Positions 1 to 8,971 of a stretch of DNA of 64,000 nucleotides are shown here, in pieces. The stretch covers positions 26,027 to 90,026 of the forward strand of contig JANQJR010000019.1 in the NCBI GenBank assembly GCA_028281525.1. Reading direction: 5' to 3'. The position numbers and the translations under genes were made by a program. The DNA is from Magnetovibrio sp. Lineage in GTDB: Bacteria > Pseudomonadota > Alphaproteobacteria > Rhodospirillales > Magnetovibrionaceae. Under the pieces are notes generated by a model. The model saw nothing but the letters and a program-made list of their open reading frames with translations. It was not told where the DNA came from and ran no database searches. Position 1 is the stretch's first letter. Every line of letters starts with the position of its first letter.

Positions 1-2
1 AG

Positions 3-713
3 AGCGGACCGCGCGAAGTGCGCCGCGCGGCCACCGCGTTCAACCGCATGCAGCGCCGGTTGCAGGCCTTTGTGAAAGACCGCACCCAGATGCTCGCCGC
101 CATTAGTCATGATTTGCGAACGCCCATCACGCGGTTGCGCCTGCGCGCGGAGTTCATCGAAGACGAAGAACAGCGCACAAAGATGTTGAGCGACTTGGAT
201 GACATGGAGACGATGATCGCCGCGATCCTGCAATTCGCCCGCGATGACGTCAGCGGGGAGGCGGCCGTGGAGCTGGACCTTGCTGCCTTGGTCCGGGAGC
301 TTTGCGACGACGCCGTGCGCGCCGGGGACGATGCGACGTGCTCCGCGCCCGAGACGTTGATCTTCACCGGACGCAAACTCGCTTTGAAGCGCATGGTGTC
401 GAATGTGCTCGACAACGCGGTGCGTTATGGCGAACGCGCCCGGGTGGTGCTGATGGAGCAGGGCGATGACGTTTTTCTGCAAATCAGCGACGACGGCCCC
501 GGCATTCCCGATGACATGCGGGAGCGGGTGTTCGATCCGTTTGTGCGCGTTGAGGGATCGCGCTCGCGCGAAACCGGCGGCACCGGCTTGGGGCTGACGG
601 CGGTCAAGACCATCGTGCGGGCCCATGGCGGACGGATCGCGTTGGCCAACCGCGAAGGCGCGGATGAGGAGCGCGGCCTGGATGTGCGGGTGTGGCTGCC
701 AAAGAGCGCCTAG
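3..713 (+). CDS. Sensor histidine kinase, EnvZ-like, 5' end cut by the window
   Basis: This is the C-terminal part of a two-component sensor kinase. The reading frame is already open at base 3 with a HAMP-like stretch, so the sensor and membrane part lies outside the window; the GTG at 18 is probably not the real start. Counted from that GTG, the H-box has the phospho-accepting His near residue 31 (AISHDLRTP), followed by an N-box (NVLDNAVRYG), a G1 box (DDGPGIP) and a G2 box (GTGLGLT). The DLRTPITRLRLR pattern is typical of EnvZ-type kinases, which usually sit next to an OmpR-type regulator, presumably upstream of the window. It converges on the TAXI gene. Confidence 0.93.
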   Translation, partial: SGPREVRRAATAFNRMQRRLQAFVKDRTQMLAAISHDLRTPITRLRLRAEFIEDEEQRTKMLSDLDDMETMIAAILQFARDDVSGEAAVELDLAALVRELCDDAVRAGDDATCSAPETLIFTGRKLALKRMVSNVLDNAVRYGERARVVLMEQGDDVFLQISDDGPGIPDDMRERVFDPFVRVEGSRSRETGGTGLGLTAVKTIVRAHGGRIALANREGADEERGLDVRVWLPKSA

Positions 714-737
714 TGCCAGGGGCCTAGGGTCAGGGGC

Positions 738-1760
738 CTAGCGCGGCGCGCGCTGCACGTGATCGATGGCGGGCTCGTATCCCATGCGTTTGAAGTATTT
801 TTCCGCTCCTGGATGGTGCGGCACGGTTTGGCGGGTTTGCACCATCGCTTTCGGTTCCAGGTTCGCCAGCACAGGGTGGGAGAAGCGGAAGTCGATGAAG
901 TCTTGGAAAACCGCCTTGACCACTTCGAAAACGGTTTCATTGGGGACGTTTTTGTTCGTCATCAACGTTGCATTGACGCCGAACGATGCTGTACTCCAAC
1001 CCGTGCCTTTATAGGTCCCGCCCTTGATGATCGCCGGAACCATGTAATCGTACTTTTTGACCAGATATTTGATCGCTTTACCGTTGACGCTGATCAGCAC
1101 CACGTCACAGGTGTTTGCGGCTTTCTTGATCGAAGCGTTGGGATGTCCGGCCATGAACACGAAGGCGTCGATCTTTCCGTCGCACAGCGCTCGGGCATGT
1201 TCGCTGGGGGGGAGCTCCTTGGCTTCGGCGAAATCGGATTTGCTCCACCTCTTCGCGCGCATCACCAATTCCATGGTGGTGCGGTGACCCGAGCCGGGGT
1301 TGCCGATGTTGACGCGTTTACCCTTCAAGTCATTCGTCGTCCGGATGCCCGCGTCGGCGCGTGCGACGACCGTGAAGGTTTCGGGATACAGCGTCAGCGC
1401 TGTGCGTAGGTCCTGGGCCGGACCGCTCTTGCGAAAAGGCCCGTATCCCTTCACGGCGTAATACTGAATATCCGATTGCACGATGGCGAAGTCGGCCTTT
1501 CCGCTGCGCAGCAAGCCGACGTTTTCCACCGAGCCGCTGGTGCTGAGCACTTTGCAGGTGTGACCGTGTTTGTCGCGGGTTTTGTTGACGGCATTGCAGA
1601 TCGCGACCCCGGCGGGGTAATAGACGCCGGTTTTGCCGCCGGTGGCGATGGTGATGGTTGTGCCCGAAGCCCATGCCCAAGAAGGGGCGGCCCCAATCAA
1701 GCCAACGCTCAGCATCGCCAATCGGATCAACATCGACGTGGAACACGGTGGTTTTTTCAT
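738..1760 (-). CDS. TAXI-family TRAP transporter solute receptor
   Basis: A predicted periplasmic substrate-binding protein of the TAXI family, 340 residues. It has an N-terminal signal peptide (about residues 1-32, cleavage near AWA-SG) followed by the family signature TGGKTGVYYPAG near residues 38-49. I chose the ATG at 1760 because an AGAGAGG ribosome site lies just upstream; an in-frame codon at 1784 lacks one. TAXI receptors normally work with a fused TRAP permease (DctQM-like), but none is in this window, so the permease is elsewhere or the protein acts as an orphan receptor. The ligand cannot be read from the sequence. It converges with the histidine kinase. Confidence 0.88.
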   Translation of the reverse strand: MKKPPCSTSMLIRLAMLSVGLIGAAPSWAWASGTTITIATGGKTGVYYPAGVAICNAVNKTRDKHGHTCKVLSTSGSVENVGLLRSGKADFAIVQSDIQYYAVKGYGPFRKSGPAQDLRTALTLYPETFTVVARADAGIRTTNDLKGKRVNIGNPGSGHRTTMELVMRAKRWSKSDFAEAKELPPSEHARALCDGKIDAFVFMAGHPNASIKKAANTCDVVLISVNGKAIKYLVKKYDYMVPAIIKGGTYKGTGWSTASFGVNATLMTNKNVPNETVFEVVKAVFQDFIDFRFSHPVLANLEPKAMVQTRQTVPHHPGAEKYFKRMGYEPAIDHVQRAPR

Positions 1761-1853
1761 CACATCCTCTCTTGTTTTCTGCATATTATCATATGCAGTT
1801 GAGATTTCCAGAGAGGAAGCAACTCGAGCGTGTTTGAGGGGACGGGGCGGGCC

Positions 1854-2531
1854 CTAGTCCGCACCCTTGCCGCCATGCGCAACCGACCAGCCGACGGGAT
1901 CGCCTAAGAAATCCTTCACGCCTTGAATGGCTTGAGGCGAAAAGGCCTGGCGTTCTTCGGCGATTTCCAGCACGTCCTGCCAAGTCGCCAAGTAATGCAT
2001 GGTCACACCTTCCTTCTCCAAGGTGTCGAGCGCGCCCGGAAACGCGCCATAGAAAAACACCACGAAGGCGTCCGACACGGTGGCGCCCGCATTGCGCAAG
2101 GCGTTGACGAAATTGATTTTGGAGCCGCCGTCGGTGGCCAGGTCTTCCACCAACAGCACGTGGCTGCCTTCCGGCATGTGGCCCTCGATCTGGGCGTTGC
2201 GTCCGAACCCCTTGGGCTTCTTGCGCACATACAGCATAGGCTTGCCGGTCAGGTGCGCAATCCACGCGGAGTATGGAATGCCGGCGGTTTCGCCGCCCGC
2301 CACCGCGTCCACGGCGGACATGTCCGAATTGCCTTCCAGGGTTTCCACCGCCAGTTCCATCATGCGGGTGCGTTCCGCCGGAAAAGAAATCAGTTTGCGG
2401 CAATCGATGTAGACCGGGCTGGCCCAACCGGCGGTGAGGATGTAGGGCTCTTCGGGGCGGAAATTGACGGCTTCGATATCGAGAAGAATTTTGGCCGCTT
2501 CCAGACCGGCGGGATTGCGCTTGACGTTCAC
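1854..2531 (-). CDS. pyrE: Orotate phosphoribosyltransferase
   Basis: Catalyses orotate + PRPP to orotidine 5'-phosphate in de novo pyrimidine synthesis, in the cytoplasm. It is 225 residues, a usual length. The PRPP-binding motif of type I phosphoribosyltransferases is at residues 125-137 (VLLVEDLATDGGS), and an earlier KKPKGFGR segment around 105-111 fits the orotate/PRPP loop of the PyrE family. The TAG stop lies inside a GGGCCCTAG palindrome. It is on the same strand as, and about 100 bases downstream of, hspQ. Confidence 0.92.
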   Translation of the reverse strand: MNVKRNPAGLEAAKILLDIEAVNFRPEEPYILTAGWASPVYIDCRKLISFPAERTRMMELAVETLEGNSDMSAVDAVAGGETAGIPYSAWIAHLTGKPMLYVRKKPKGFGRNAQIEGHMPEGSHVLLVEDLATDGGSKINFVNALRNAGATVSDAFVVFFYGAFPGALDTLEKEGVTMHYLATWQDVLEIAEERQAFSPQAIQGVKDFLGDPVGWSVAHGGKGAD

Positions 2532-2627
2532 GGACAGGCCTCCAGGCTTGAGGTGGAATTTGCACCGTTTATGGCGGGCTCAGATGCTCTTGTAAAGGGG
2601 CTGGGGCGAGGCTGCCTAAGGGCTGCC

Positions 2628-2969
2628 CTAATTCACCTTGTTGGGCCGTGAAACGTAGCCCTGGTCGGTGAGTTTGTCGAAATAGTCGATCACGTCCGGA
2701 TGATCGATGGGGCCGCCTTCGAAGTCGGGCTCCAGATTTTGTTCCGAAACGTAGGCGCGGTTGGCGGTGCCGTCGACCAACACATGGTACCAAGGCCGCG
2801 AGTCCTGCAGGCCGGGTTTGGGGCGGCTTTCCTGCGCTTTCATGCCCGCGCCGACGCGAAATTGCGGGTCCACGTCCACGATCACGCCGCGGTAATCGAA
2901 CAGCGTGTGGTGGATCAGTTGGCCAACCGTGTATTTCGCCGTGACATCGGACAAGGCCAGTCTCCTCAT
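2628..2969 (-). CDS. hspQ: Heat shock protein HspQ (YccV family)
   Basis: A 113-residue protein matching the HspQ / hemimethylated-DNA-binding YccV domain over its full length. Recognisable blocks are KYTVGQLIHHTLFDYRG, then VDVDPQF, then RPWYHVLVDG and AYVSEQNLEPD. In enterobacteria HspQ is a specificity-enhancing factor of the Lon protease; in Alphaproteobacteria the role is inferred. Its stop overlaps a short palindrome, TAAGGGCTGCCCTA. The start at 2969 gives the expected N-terminus. Confidence 0.88.
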   Translation of the reverse strand: MRRLALSDVTAKYTVGQLIHHTLFDYRGVIVDVDPQFRVGAGMKAQESRPKPGLQDSRPWYHVLVDGTANRAYVSEQNLEPDFEGGPIDHPDVIDYFDKLTDQGYVSRPNKVN

Positions 2970-3132
2970 AAAGGCGTATGCGCCCAGAACACAGTCTTAG
3001 CTTCCCGCGATTTTCGGGTGCGGTCAACCGCCGCCTTTTCACGGCGCTGTAATCATGGCATTTTGGGACGATAAGGCATTGAAAGCCAACGCTCTCCCCA
3101 CCATTTGTCCGTGTTGGGACGATAGAGGATCG

Positions 3133-4836
3133 ATGACGCACGAAACCAAAGCCCACACCGGCGGAGAACTGATCGCCCAGGCGCTTCACGCGCACGGGGT
3201 GAAGAAGGCCTTTTGTGTTCCCGGCGAGAGTTATTTGGAAGTGCTCGACGCGTTGTACGATTACCAAGGCGACATCGACGTGATCGCGTGCCGCCATGAA
3301 AACGGTGCCGCGTTCATGGCGGAAGCCTATGGCAAGCTGACCGGGGAGGTTGGCGTGTGCATGGTCACGCGGGGGCCCGGTGCGTGCAACGGATCCATCG
3401 GTATCCACACCGCATTTCAAGACTCCTCTCCCGTGGTCATGTTGGTCGGCCACGTGCGGCGCGAAGATATCGGGCGCGAAGCCTTTCAGGAAGTGGACTT
3501 CGAACAGATGTTCGCCCCGCTGGCGAAGGCCGTGCGCATGATCGATCATGCCGAAAAGGCCGGGGCCGACGTTGCCTGGGCGTTCGATGAGGCGCTGTCG
3601 GGCCGGCCCGGCCCGGTGGTGCTGATTTTGCCCGAAGATATGTTGCGCGAACGTGTGCGCGGCCGTGTGCCCGCGCCGCTGCCGCGCGCGCCGTCCGAAC
3701 TGGATGTGGGCGATCTGGAACGCATCCATCACCGCCTGGTGCAGGCCGAACGTCCAGTGCTGATGGTCGGCGGCGGTGGCTGGACGGATCGTGGGCGCGC
3801 CGACATCCTGGCATTTGCCGAAAACATGGATCTGCCGGTGTGTTGCTCTATGCGCCGGTTGGACATCGTCGACAACATGCATCCTTGCTTCGTGGGCGAA
3901 ATGGGCATCGCGCCCAACCCCAATTTGGTTGGGCGGGTGAAGGACGCAGACTTGGTGTTGGCGGTGGGGCCCAGGCTCGGTGAAATGACCACGCAGGCCT
4001 ACACCCTGCTGACGCCTGAAGAGTCCCAACACAAGCTGGTGCATGTTCACATCGATCCCAACGAACTGGGCCGGGTGTTTCCGTCGGCCATCGGCGTGTC
4101 GTGTGCGCCGCAAGCGTTCGCCGCCGCGGCCAAGGACATGGCCCCCGCATCGGATCGCTGGGCGGGATGGCGCGCACGAGCGCGCGCGGATTATGACGCT
4201 TGGCGCCGTCCTGTCGATGTGGACGGAGATTTGAACCTGGGCAAAGTGATGCAGGTTGTGGCGGACGGTTTGGACGATGACGCCATCGTCACCGTGGATG
4301 CGGGCAACTTCACCGGTTGGGCGCAACGCTTCTTGACGTTCGGTGGGGGGCGAAATTTTTTGGGTCCGACCAACGGGGCGATGGGCTACGGCGTGCCCGC
4401 CGGCATCGCCGCCAAGTCCGCTTATCCGGACCGCCAGGTTGTGACCTGTGTCGGCGATGGCGGTTTCGGCATGACCGGTCAGGAACTTGCCACCGCCATG
4501 CAACAGGGCTTGAACCTGATCGTTTTGGTGTTCAACAACGCGACATACGGCACCATCCGCATGCATCAGGAACGCACTCATCCCGGCCGGGTCATCGCCA
4601 CCGATCTGCGCAATCCCGATTTCGCGGCTTTGGCGCGCGCCTATGGGGCCTACGGCGACACCGTGAACACCACGGATCAGTTCAAACCCGCGTTCGAAAG
4701 CGCGTTGGCGGCGGGCAAGCCGGCCGTGCTTGACCTCTGCTTCGATGCCAATATCATCACCACCCGCACGACGTTGGACGCCATCCGTCAACAAGCGCTT
4801 GGCGAAGCGGCGCGCGATTTCGAAAACGACACATAA
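3133..4836 (+). CDS. Thiamine pyrophosphate-dependent enzyme, acetolactate synthase-like
   Basis: A 567-residue member of the TPP enzyme family related to acetolactate synthase, oxalyl-CoA decarboxylase and glyoxylate carboligase. The N-terminal PYR domain has the catalytic Glu near residue 56 (RHENGAAFMAEAYGK); the C-terminal PP domain carries the GDG...NN cofactor motif starting near residue 440 (CVGDGGFGM, ending VFNN). The ATG at 3133 is preceded by GAGGATCG and starts at the conserved region, so I prefer it to an in-frame ATG at 3055. There is no adjacent small ilvN-type regulatory subunit and the neighbours are not branched-chain genes, so it is probably not the biosynthetic IlvB. The substrate is unknown. 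Confidence 0.88.
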   Translation: MTHETKAHTGGELIAQALHAHGVKKAFCVPGESYLEVLDALYDYQGDIDVIACRHENGAAFMAEAYGKLTGEVGVCMVTRGPGACNGSIGIHTAFQDSSPVVMLVGHVRREDIGREAFQEVDFEQMFAPLAKAVRMIDHAEKAGADVAWAFDEALSGRPGPVVLILPEDMLRERVRGRVPAPLPRAPSELDVGDLERIHHRLVQAERPVLMVGGGGWTDRGRADILAFAENMDLPVCCSMRRLDIVDNMHPCFVGEMGIAPNPNLVGRVKDADLVLAVGPRLGEMTTQAYTLLTPEESQHKLVHVHIDPNELGRVFPSAIGVSCAPQAFAAAAKDMAPASDRWAGWRARARADYDAWRRPVDVDGDLNLGKVMQVVADGLDDDAIVTVDAGNFTGWAQRFLTFGGGRNFLGPTNGAMGYGVPAGIAAKSAYPDRQVVTCVGDGGFGMTGQELATAMQQGLNLIVLVFNNATYGTIRMHQERTHPGRVIATDLRNPDFAALARAYGAYGDTVNTTDQFKPAFESALAAGKPAVLDLCFDANIITTRTTLDAIRQQALGEAARDFENDT

Positions 4837-4860
4837 CGCATAAACGGGGACGAACCCTTC

Positions 4861-5862
4861 ATGGCCTTTCAAGGTGAAAACGCACGAGTGTGGTTGTTGA
4901 TCGACGACCGGGCGGGCAACAAATCCCAGGTTCTGGGGGTTGCCCGTGCGCTGGACCTGCCGTTCGAAATCAAAACCATCGAATACACCGCCGCGGCGGC
5001 TTTGCCCAACTACATGCTGATGGCGTCGTTTTCGATGCTGACACAAAACAGCCGCGTGAACTTGGCCGCGCCGTGGCCCGACATCGTCATCGCCGCGGGA
5101 CGGCGCACCGCCCCGGTGGCGCGGCGCATCAAGGAACTGTCCGGGGGCAAGGCGTTCCTGGTGCAGATCATGCACCCCGGTTCCAGCGGGGAGGAGGACT
5201 TCGCGCTCATCGCGGTGCCGCGTCATGACGGCATGGGCGAGGCTGACAACCGCTTCACCATGACCGGCGCGCCCCATGGGGTGACGGCGGAAAGCCTTAC
5301 TGAGGCCAATCAGACGTGGGGTGGCATGTTCGACCACCTGCCCAAACCTCATGTCGCTCTGATCGTCGGAGGTGACACCAAGCGTAAGAAATTCACGCCC
5401 GACATGGCCCGGGAATTGGGCGAACGCGCGGCCAAACTGGCGGGTGACGCAGGTGGGTCGTTGTTGGTCACGACCTCGCGCCGTTCCAGTCCGGAGGCCA
5501 CGGCGGCGCTGCTTGAAGCCTTGGGGGATGTTCCTGCAAACGTTTTCAAATGGGGCGATGAGGGCGACAACCCGTATATGGGTTATCTCGCCCAAGCCGA
5601 TCACATCATTGCCACCGGCGACAGCGTGTCGATGTGTTCCGAAGCCTGCGCCACGGGGCGCCCGGTTTACATCTTTGCACCCAAAAAGTTGACTGTGCAC
5701 AAGCATGCCAAGCTGCATCAGGATCTCTACGCCAAGGGCTTCGCGCGTCCGCTGCAAGACGCGGAGACTTTGGAAGAGTGGAGCCATGACCCTTTGAACG
5801 CGGCCTATGAGGTCGCCGCTGAAATTCGCCGCAGGCTCGGGCTGGAGGTTGGAGAAGGATGA
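4861..5862 (+). CDS. ELM1 / DUF1022 family protein
   Basis: A 333-residue protein of the mitochondrial-fission ELM1 (DUF1022) family, which in bacteria resembles GT-B glycosyltransferases. Visible blocks are LIDDRAGNKSQVLGVARAL at the N-terminus, PDIVIAAGRRTAPVARRIK, HPGSS, and the C-terminal IIATGDSVSMCSEACATGRPVYIF, which looks like a nucleotide-sugar-binding loop. The bacterial function is not established; a role in envelope saccharide synthesis is inferred from the fold. It lies 24 bases after the TPP enzyme gene and overlaps the next gene by ATGA, so the three are likely co-transcribed. Confidence 0.85.
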   Translation: MAFQGENARVWLLIDDRAGNKSQVLGVARALDLPFEIKTIEYTAAAALPNYMLMASFSMLTQNSRVNLAAPWPDIVIAAGRRTAPVARRIKELSGGKAFLVQIMHPGSSGEEDFALIAVPRHDGMGEADNRFTMTGAPHGVTAESLTEANQTWGGMFDHLPKPHVALIVGGDTKRKKFTPDMARELGERAAKLAGDAGGSLLVTTSRRSSPEATAALLEALGDVPANVFKWGDEGDNPYMGYLAQADHIIATGDSVSMCSEACATGRPVYIFAPKKLTVHKHAKLHQDLYAKGFARPLQDAETLEEWSHDPLNAAYEVAAEIRRRLGLEVGEG

Positions 5863-6383
5863 TACGCAGATTTCTGTTCGCCGCCGTCGCGGTGCTCGGT
5901 TCGATACACGCTCACGCGCCCGTTCATGCGGATGAGGTGATCGGCGACGTTTCCCCGGCGGAGTTGAAAGAAAAGCTGACGTCGTGGGGCTACGAAGTGT
6001 TCGTCCACGAAGATGAAGCCGACCGTCCGCAGCTGTTGGTGACCAAAGTCAGCGATGACGCGGCGCCGGAACGCCAGGGTATGGCGATCAAGATGTTGGA
6101 CTGCCTGCCCGAGGACCGGGCGTTTTATGAACGCCGTTGCCCGTCTTTTCAATTTCGCGCCTTCCTGACGCCGGGCTTTCCCATCAAGGACAAGGTCTAC
6201 GCCGACTGGAACCGTGAATTCGGCCACACCCGCGCGTTTATCAAGGAAGGCCACCCGCGTCTGGCCTGGGATGTGGGGCTCACGGGCGGCGTGACGTGGG
6301 CGTATATCCGCAACGCGGTGTCCGTTTGGGAAACGGAATTGACCGCTTATATCGATCACTTGGACGCGTCGGTGCTGGATTGA
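5859..6383 (+). CDS. Secreted YbjN-like protein
   Basis: A 174-residue protein with a signal peptide (about residues 1-24, ending VHADE), so it is probably periplasmic. The region PAELKEKLTSWGYEVFVHED, and later WNREFGHTRAFI, resembles the YbjN domain of type III chaperone-like fold. No catalytic motif is visible. The start overlaps the stop of the ELM1 gene (ATGA), which suggests translational coupling and a shared pathway. It converges with the CNT transporter gene, with only three bases between the stops. Confidence 0.65.
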   Translation: MIRRFLFAAVAVLGSIHAHAPVHADEVIGDVSPAELKEKLTSWGYEVFVHEDEADRPQLLVTKVSDDAAPERQGMAIKMLDCLPEDRAFYERRCPSFQFRAFLTPGFPIKDKVYADWNREFGHTRAFIKEGHPRLAWDVGLTGGVTWAYIRNAVSVWETELTAYIDHLDASVLD

Positions 6384-6386
6384 CGC

Positions 6387-7631
6387 TTACATCAAGATGC
6401 CGACAAAACAGCCCGTGAGGCAGGTGGCGATCACGCCCGACAGGATCGACTTCATTCCCAGCCCGACGATTTCCGTACGCCGCTCCGGCACCATGGTGGT
6501 GATGCCGCCGATCAAGATGCCGAGGCTGCCGAAATTGGCGAACCCGCACATGGCGTAGGTCAGGATCAGCTTGGAACGTTCCGACAGGGCGTCGGCGGGT
6601 AGTTCCTTGAGCTGCAGGTACGCGATCAGTTCGTTGAGCGCCACCTTGGTGCCCATCAGCGCGCCCGCAACCTGGGCTTCGGACCACGGCACGCCCATCA
6701 GCCACACCACCGGGGCCATGATCCAGCCGAAGATGCGTTCCAGCGTTAGGGCCGCGCCGCCGACGCCGGGCAACAGACCGAGGATGGCATCCACCAAACT
6801 GACCAGGGCGACCATTACGATCAGCATGGCGATGACGTTGATCAGCAGGCTCACCCCGTCCAGCGTGCCGCGCGTGACGGCGTCCATGGAACTGTGTGCA
6901 GGGGACGGGGACGCGATTTCCGCGTCCGTCACCTCGCCGTCATCGGGCACCATCAGCTTCGCCACCATGATCGCGGCGGGCGCGCTGATGATCGAGGCCG
7001 ATAGGATATGGCCCATCGCGCCGGGAATGACGTCGGCCAAGAATGAGGCGTACAGCACCAACACCGTGCCCGCGATGGTCGCCATGCCGCAGGTCATGAC
7101 CATGAACAATTCCGCGCGACTGAGGCGTTGCAAGTAGGGGCGCACGTACAAAGGCGCTTCGATCATGCCGACGAACACATTGGCGGCGGCGCTGACGCCC
7201 ACCGCGCCGCCGACGCCGAGACTCTTTTGCAACAGTGCGGCCAAGGCCCTGACGATAATAGGCAACACGCGCCAGTGAAACAGCAAAGCCGATAGGGCGC
7301 TGGTCACCAAGATCAGCGGCAGCGCCTGAAAGGCCAATACGAAGGCGGAGCCGGGATAGGGCTCGTTGAACGGCAGAGCGCCACCGCCCAGGTAACCGAA
7401 TACGAACGTCGTTCCGGCTTGGGTCGCGTTTTGCAGGGCCAATACACCGTCGTTGAGCCAGAGAAACATCGTTTGTGTGGCGGGCAGTTTCAGCAAAACC
7501 AGCGCCAAAACCAGTTGTACTCCCAGTCCGGCGAGGGCAACGCGAATGGCCCGCGGCTCGCGGCGCTCACTCAAGGCCCAAGCCAGTGCGGTCAAAACGA
7601 TAAGCCCGAAAAGACTTTGCAAAATCTCCAT
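6387..7631 (-). CDS. CNT-family nucleoside:cation symporter
   Basis: An inner-membrane concentrative nucleoside transporter (NupC type), 414 residues with many hydrophobic segments. Family blocks seen are VFGYLGGGALPF, GVGGAVGVSAAANVFVGMIEAPLYVRPYL, and GTKVALNELIAY near the C-terminus; the last two match the substrate- and Na/H-binding re-entrant regions of the family. I use the ATG at 7631 because GGGGG lies just before it; an in-frame codon at 7643 is possible. It presumably feeds nucleoside salvage. Confidence 0.9.
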   Translation of the reverse strand: MEILQSLFGLIVLTALAWALSERREPRAIRVALAGLGVQLVLALVLLKLPATQTMFLWLNDGVLALQNATQAGTTFVFGYLGGGALPFNEPYPGSAFVLAFQALPLILVTSALSALLFHWRVLPIIVRALAALLQKSLGVGGAVGVSAAANVFVGMIEAPLYVRPYLQRLSRAELFMVMTCGMATIAGTVLVLYASFLADVIPGAMGHILSASIISAPAAIMVAKLMVPDDGEVTDAEIASPSPAHSSMDAVTRGTLDGVSLLINVIAMLIVMVALVSLVDAILGLLPGVGGAALTLERIFGWIMAPVVWLMGVPWSEAQVAGALMGTKVALNELIAYLQLKELPADALSERSKLILTYAMCGFANFGSLGILIGGITTMVPERRTEIVGLGMKSILSGVIATCLTGCFVGILM

Positions 7632-7771
7632 GCGTGCCCCCAAACCGGGATGTTTTCCGGACTTTACCCGACAGGGAGGGTATTCGGAAGTCCATAATAA
7701 AAATAGGGTTTTGTGGTGCGCCTAGTCCCTATTGCCCATTGCCTGTATGGCGGAATGGGCCCACAATTTAG

Positions 7772-7794
7772 TGAGGAGAGTCTGTTTCTCCTCA
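7772..7794. repeat. Short perfect inverted repeat before the degenerate-GGDEF gene
   Basis: TGAGGAGA and TCTCCTCA form a perfect 8-bp inverted repeat with a 7-base loop in the leader of the gene starting at 7820. It ends 25 bases before the start codon, just ahead of the AGGGGG ribosome site. It could be an RNA hairpin or an operator; there is no T-run for a terminator. Confidence 0.4.
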
Positions 7795-7819
7795 AGAAAC
7801 AGGAAAGGGGGTGTGATCC

Positions 7820-8794
7820 ATGGAAACGGTGGATCCGACACCCGCTATGGGCGTGCAAGAAGCGGTAAAAGGCGGCTTGAGGTTCCTCATCGTCGATGAG
7901 GATACGTATTACTCCGGTCAACTCCGCCATTTGATTTTGCGGGCCAGCGGTCAGCGCGACGGCGTTGAAATCGTGGGCACGATTTCTGACGCCCTGACGG
8001 CGTTGGAGGAACATGCATTCGACGTGTGCTTTTTGGATTTCGGTCTGGCCGAGCGCACCGGCCTGGATACAAGAGAGGTCGAACGTCTCGGCAAGATGCT
8101 TACGGCGACGATTTTCATTTCTGAAAAACCTTCCAAACACTCGGCCCTGCATGCGTTGAATGTGGGCGCGAAGGATTTCCTGATCAAATCGAACATGTCG
8201 GATTTCGATATCGCCAAAAGCATTTCCTACGGGCTTTACTGGAAATACCGTGAAATTGAAATGGAAGCCCTGTCGGTGCGTGACAACGTCACAGGTTTGG
8301 GCAATCTGCTGTTGTTCGACGAGCATTTGCGTCACGCCATGGACGTCGCAAAACGCGGCAGGGAAAAAGTCGGTTTATTGATGATCGGGCTCAATGGCCT
8401 GGAGCCGGTTTACGAAGACTACGGCCACGATGTCAGGGATGAGCTTTTAAAGCAGGTCGGGCAACGTATTTCCAAAAAGGTGCGCTCCACCGATGTGGTC
8501 GCGCGCTTGAGCGAAAAAGAATTCGGCACCGTTTTGATCAAAGTCGCCTCGCCTTCTGTGGTCGAAACCATTTCCGGAACCATCTCCGGCGTGGTGTCGA
8601 ACGAGCCCTACGACATCGATGGCCTCTCTTTGAAAATTGGCGCGGTCGTCGGCGCCTCTACGTACCCGGACGATGGCGAAGATTTGGGCAGTTTGAAAGA
8701 CCGTGCCAAGGCAAGCCATAAAGATAAGGTGGCCCTGAAACCCTTCAGGCCGAATCAGGACTATAGCAGTACGTTCGACTACTATAAGCGCTAG
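7820..8794 (+). CDS. Receiver domain fused to a degenerate GGDEF domain
   Basis: A 324-residue cytoplasmic signalling protein. The N-terminal receiver (about residues 20-140) has the acidic pair (VDED), the phospho-accepting Asp73 in FLDFGL, and a conserved Lys (FLIKS). The C-terminal half (about 160-310) aligns with GGDEF domains (NVTGLGN, then KQVGQRISKKVRSTDVVARL), but the GGDEF motif itself is replaced by LSEKEF near residues 230-235 and the metal-binding DxD region is also lost. It should therefore not make c-di-GMP and may act by binding a partner or nucleotide. Strong AGGGGG ribosome site upstream. The TAG stop is the first part of a dispersed repeat. Confidence 0.85.
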   Translation: METVDPTPAMGVQEAVKGGLRFLIVDEDTYYSGQLRHLILRASGQRDGVEIVGTISDALTALEEHAFDVCFLDFGLAERTGLDTREVERLGKMLTATIFISEKPSKHSALHALNVGAKDFLIKSNMSDFDIAKSISYGLYWKYREIEMEALSVRDNVTGLGNLLLFDEHLRHAMDVAKRGREKVGLLMIGLNGLEPVYEDYGHDVRDELLKQVGQRISKKVRSTDVVARLSEKEFGTVLIKVASPSVVETISGTISGVVSNEPYDIDGLSLKIGAVVGASTYPDDGEDLGSLKDRAKASHKDKVALKPFRPNQDYSSTFDYYKR

Positions 8795-8871
8795 AGCCGG
8801 ATCGTCTTAATCCGCATCGCTAAAGCGATTCAGATTAAAACGTGAATCGCCCTCTAAACATTTGATTAGAG
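8791..8871. repeat. Dispersed palindromic repeat type 1, copy A
   Basis: Begins CTAGAGCCGGATCGTCTT directly at the stop codon of the upstream gene. It shares this 18-base end with copy B at 48705 and carries at 8846-8871 a 26-base stretch that is the exact reverse complement of 48766-48791. It looks like a truncated or rearranged copy of a non-autonomous palindromic element. Repeat type 2 follows after four bases. Confidence 0.8.
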
Positions 8872-8875
8872 TCGG

Positions 8876-8962
8876 CGTCATCGCGAGGAATGAAGTGACG
8901 AGGCAATCGATACCTCCGCGTCAAGGAATGCTCTGGATGGCTTCGCTACGCTCGCAATGACG
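8876..8962. repeat. Dispersed palindromic repeat type 2, copy A
   Basis: An imperfect long palindrome with ends CGTCATCGCGAG and CTCGCAATGACG, and inner arms around AGGCAATC and GGATGGCTTCG. The second copy at 44775-44870 has the same ends and the same inner GAAGCAATCC / GGATTGCTTCG arms. The arrangement (ends, then the inner arms) resembles REP/BIME-like or MITE elements seen in many proteobacterial genomes. It occupies the 3' space between two convergent genes. Confidence 0.8.
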
Positions 8963-8971
8963 CATAATTCT

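Noticed and set aside
2569..5787. A 1072-codon open frame on the minus strand opposite the TPP and ELM1 genes
   Set aside because: It is a GC-driven antisense shadow of well-supported genes, with His/Arg-rich low-complexity composition and no domain similarity.
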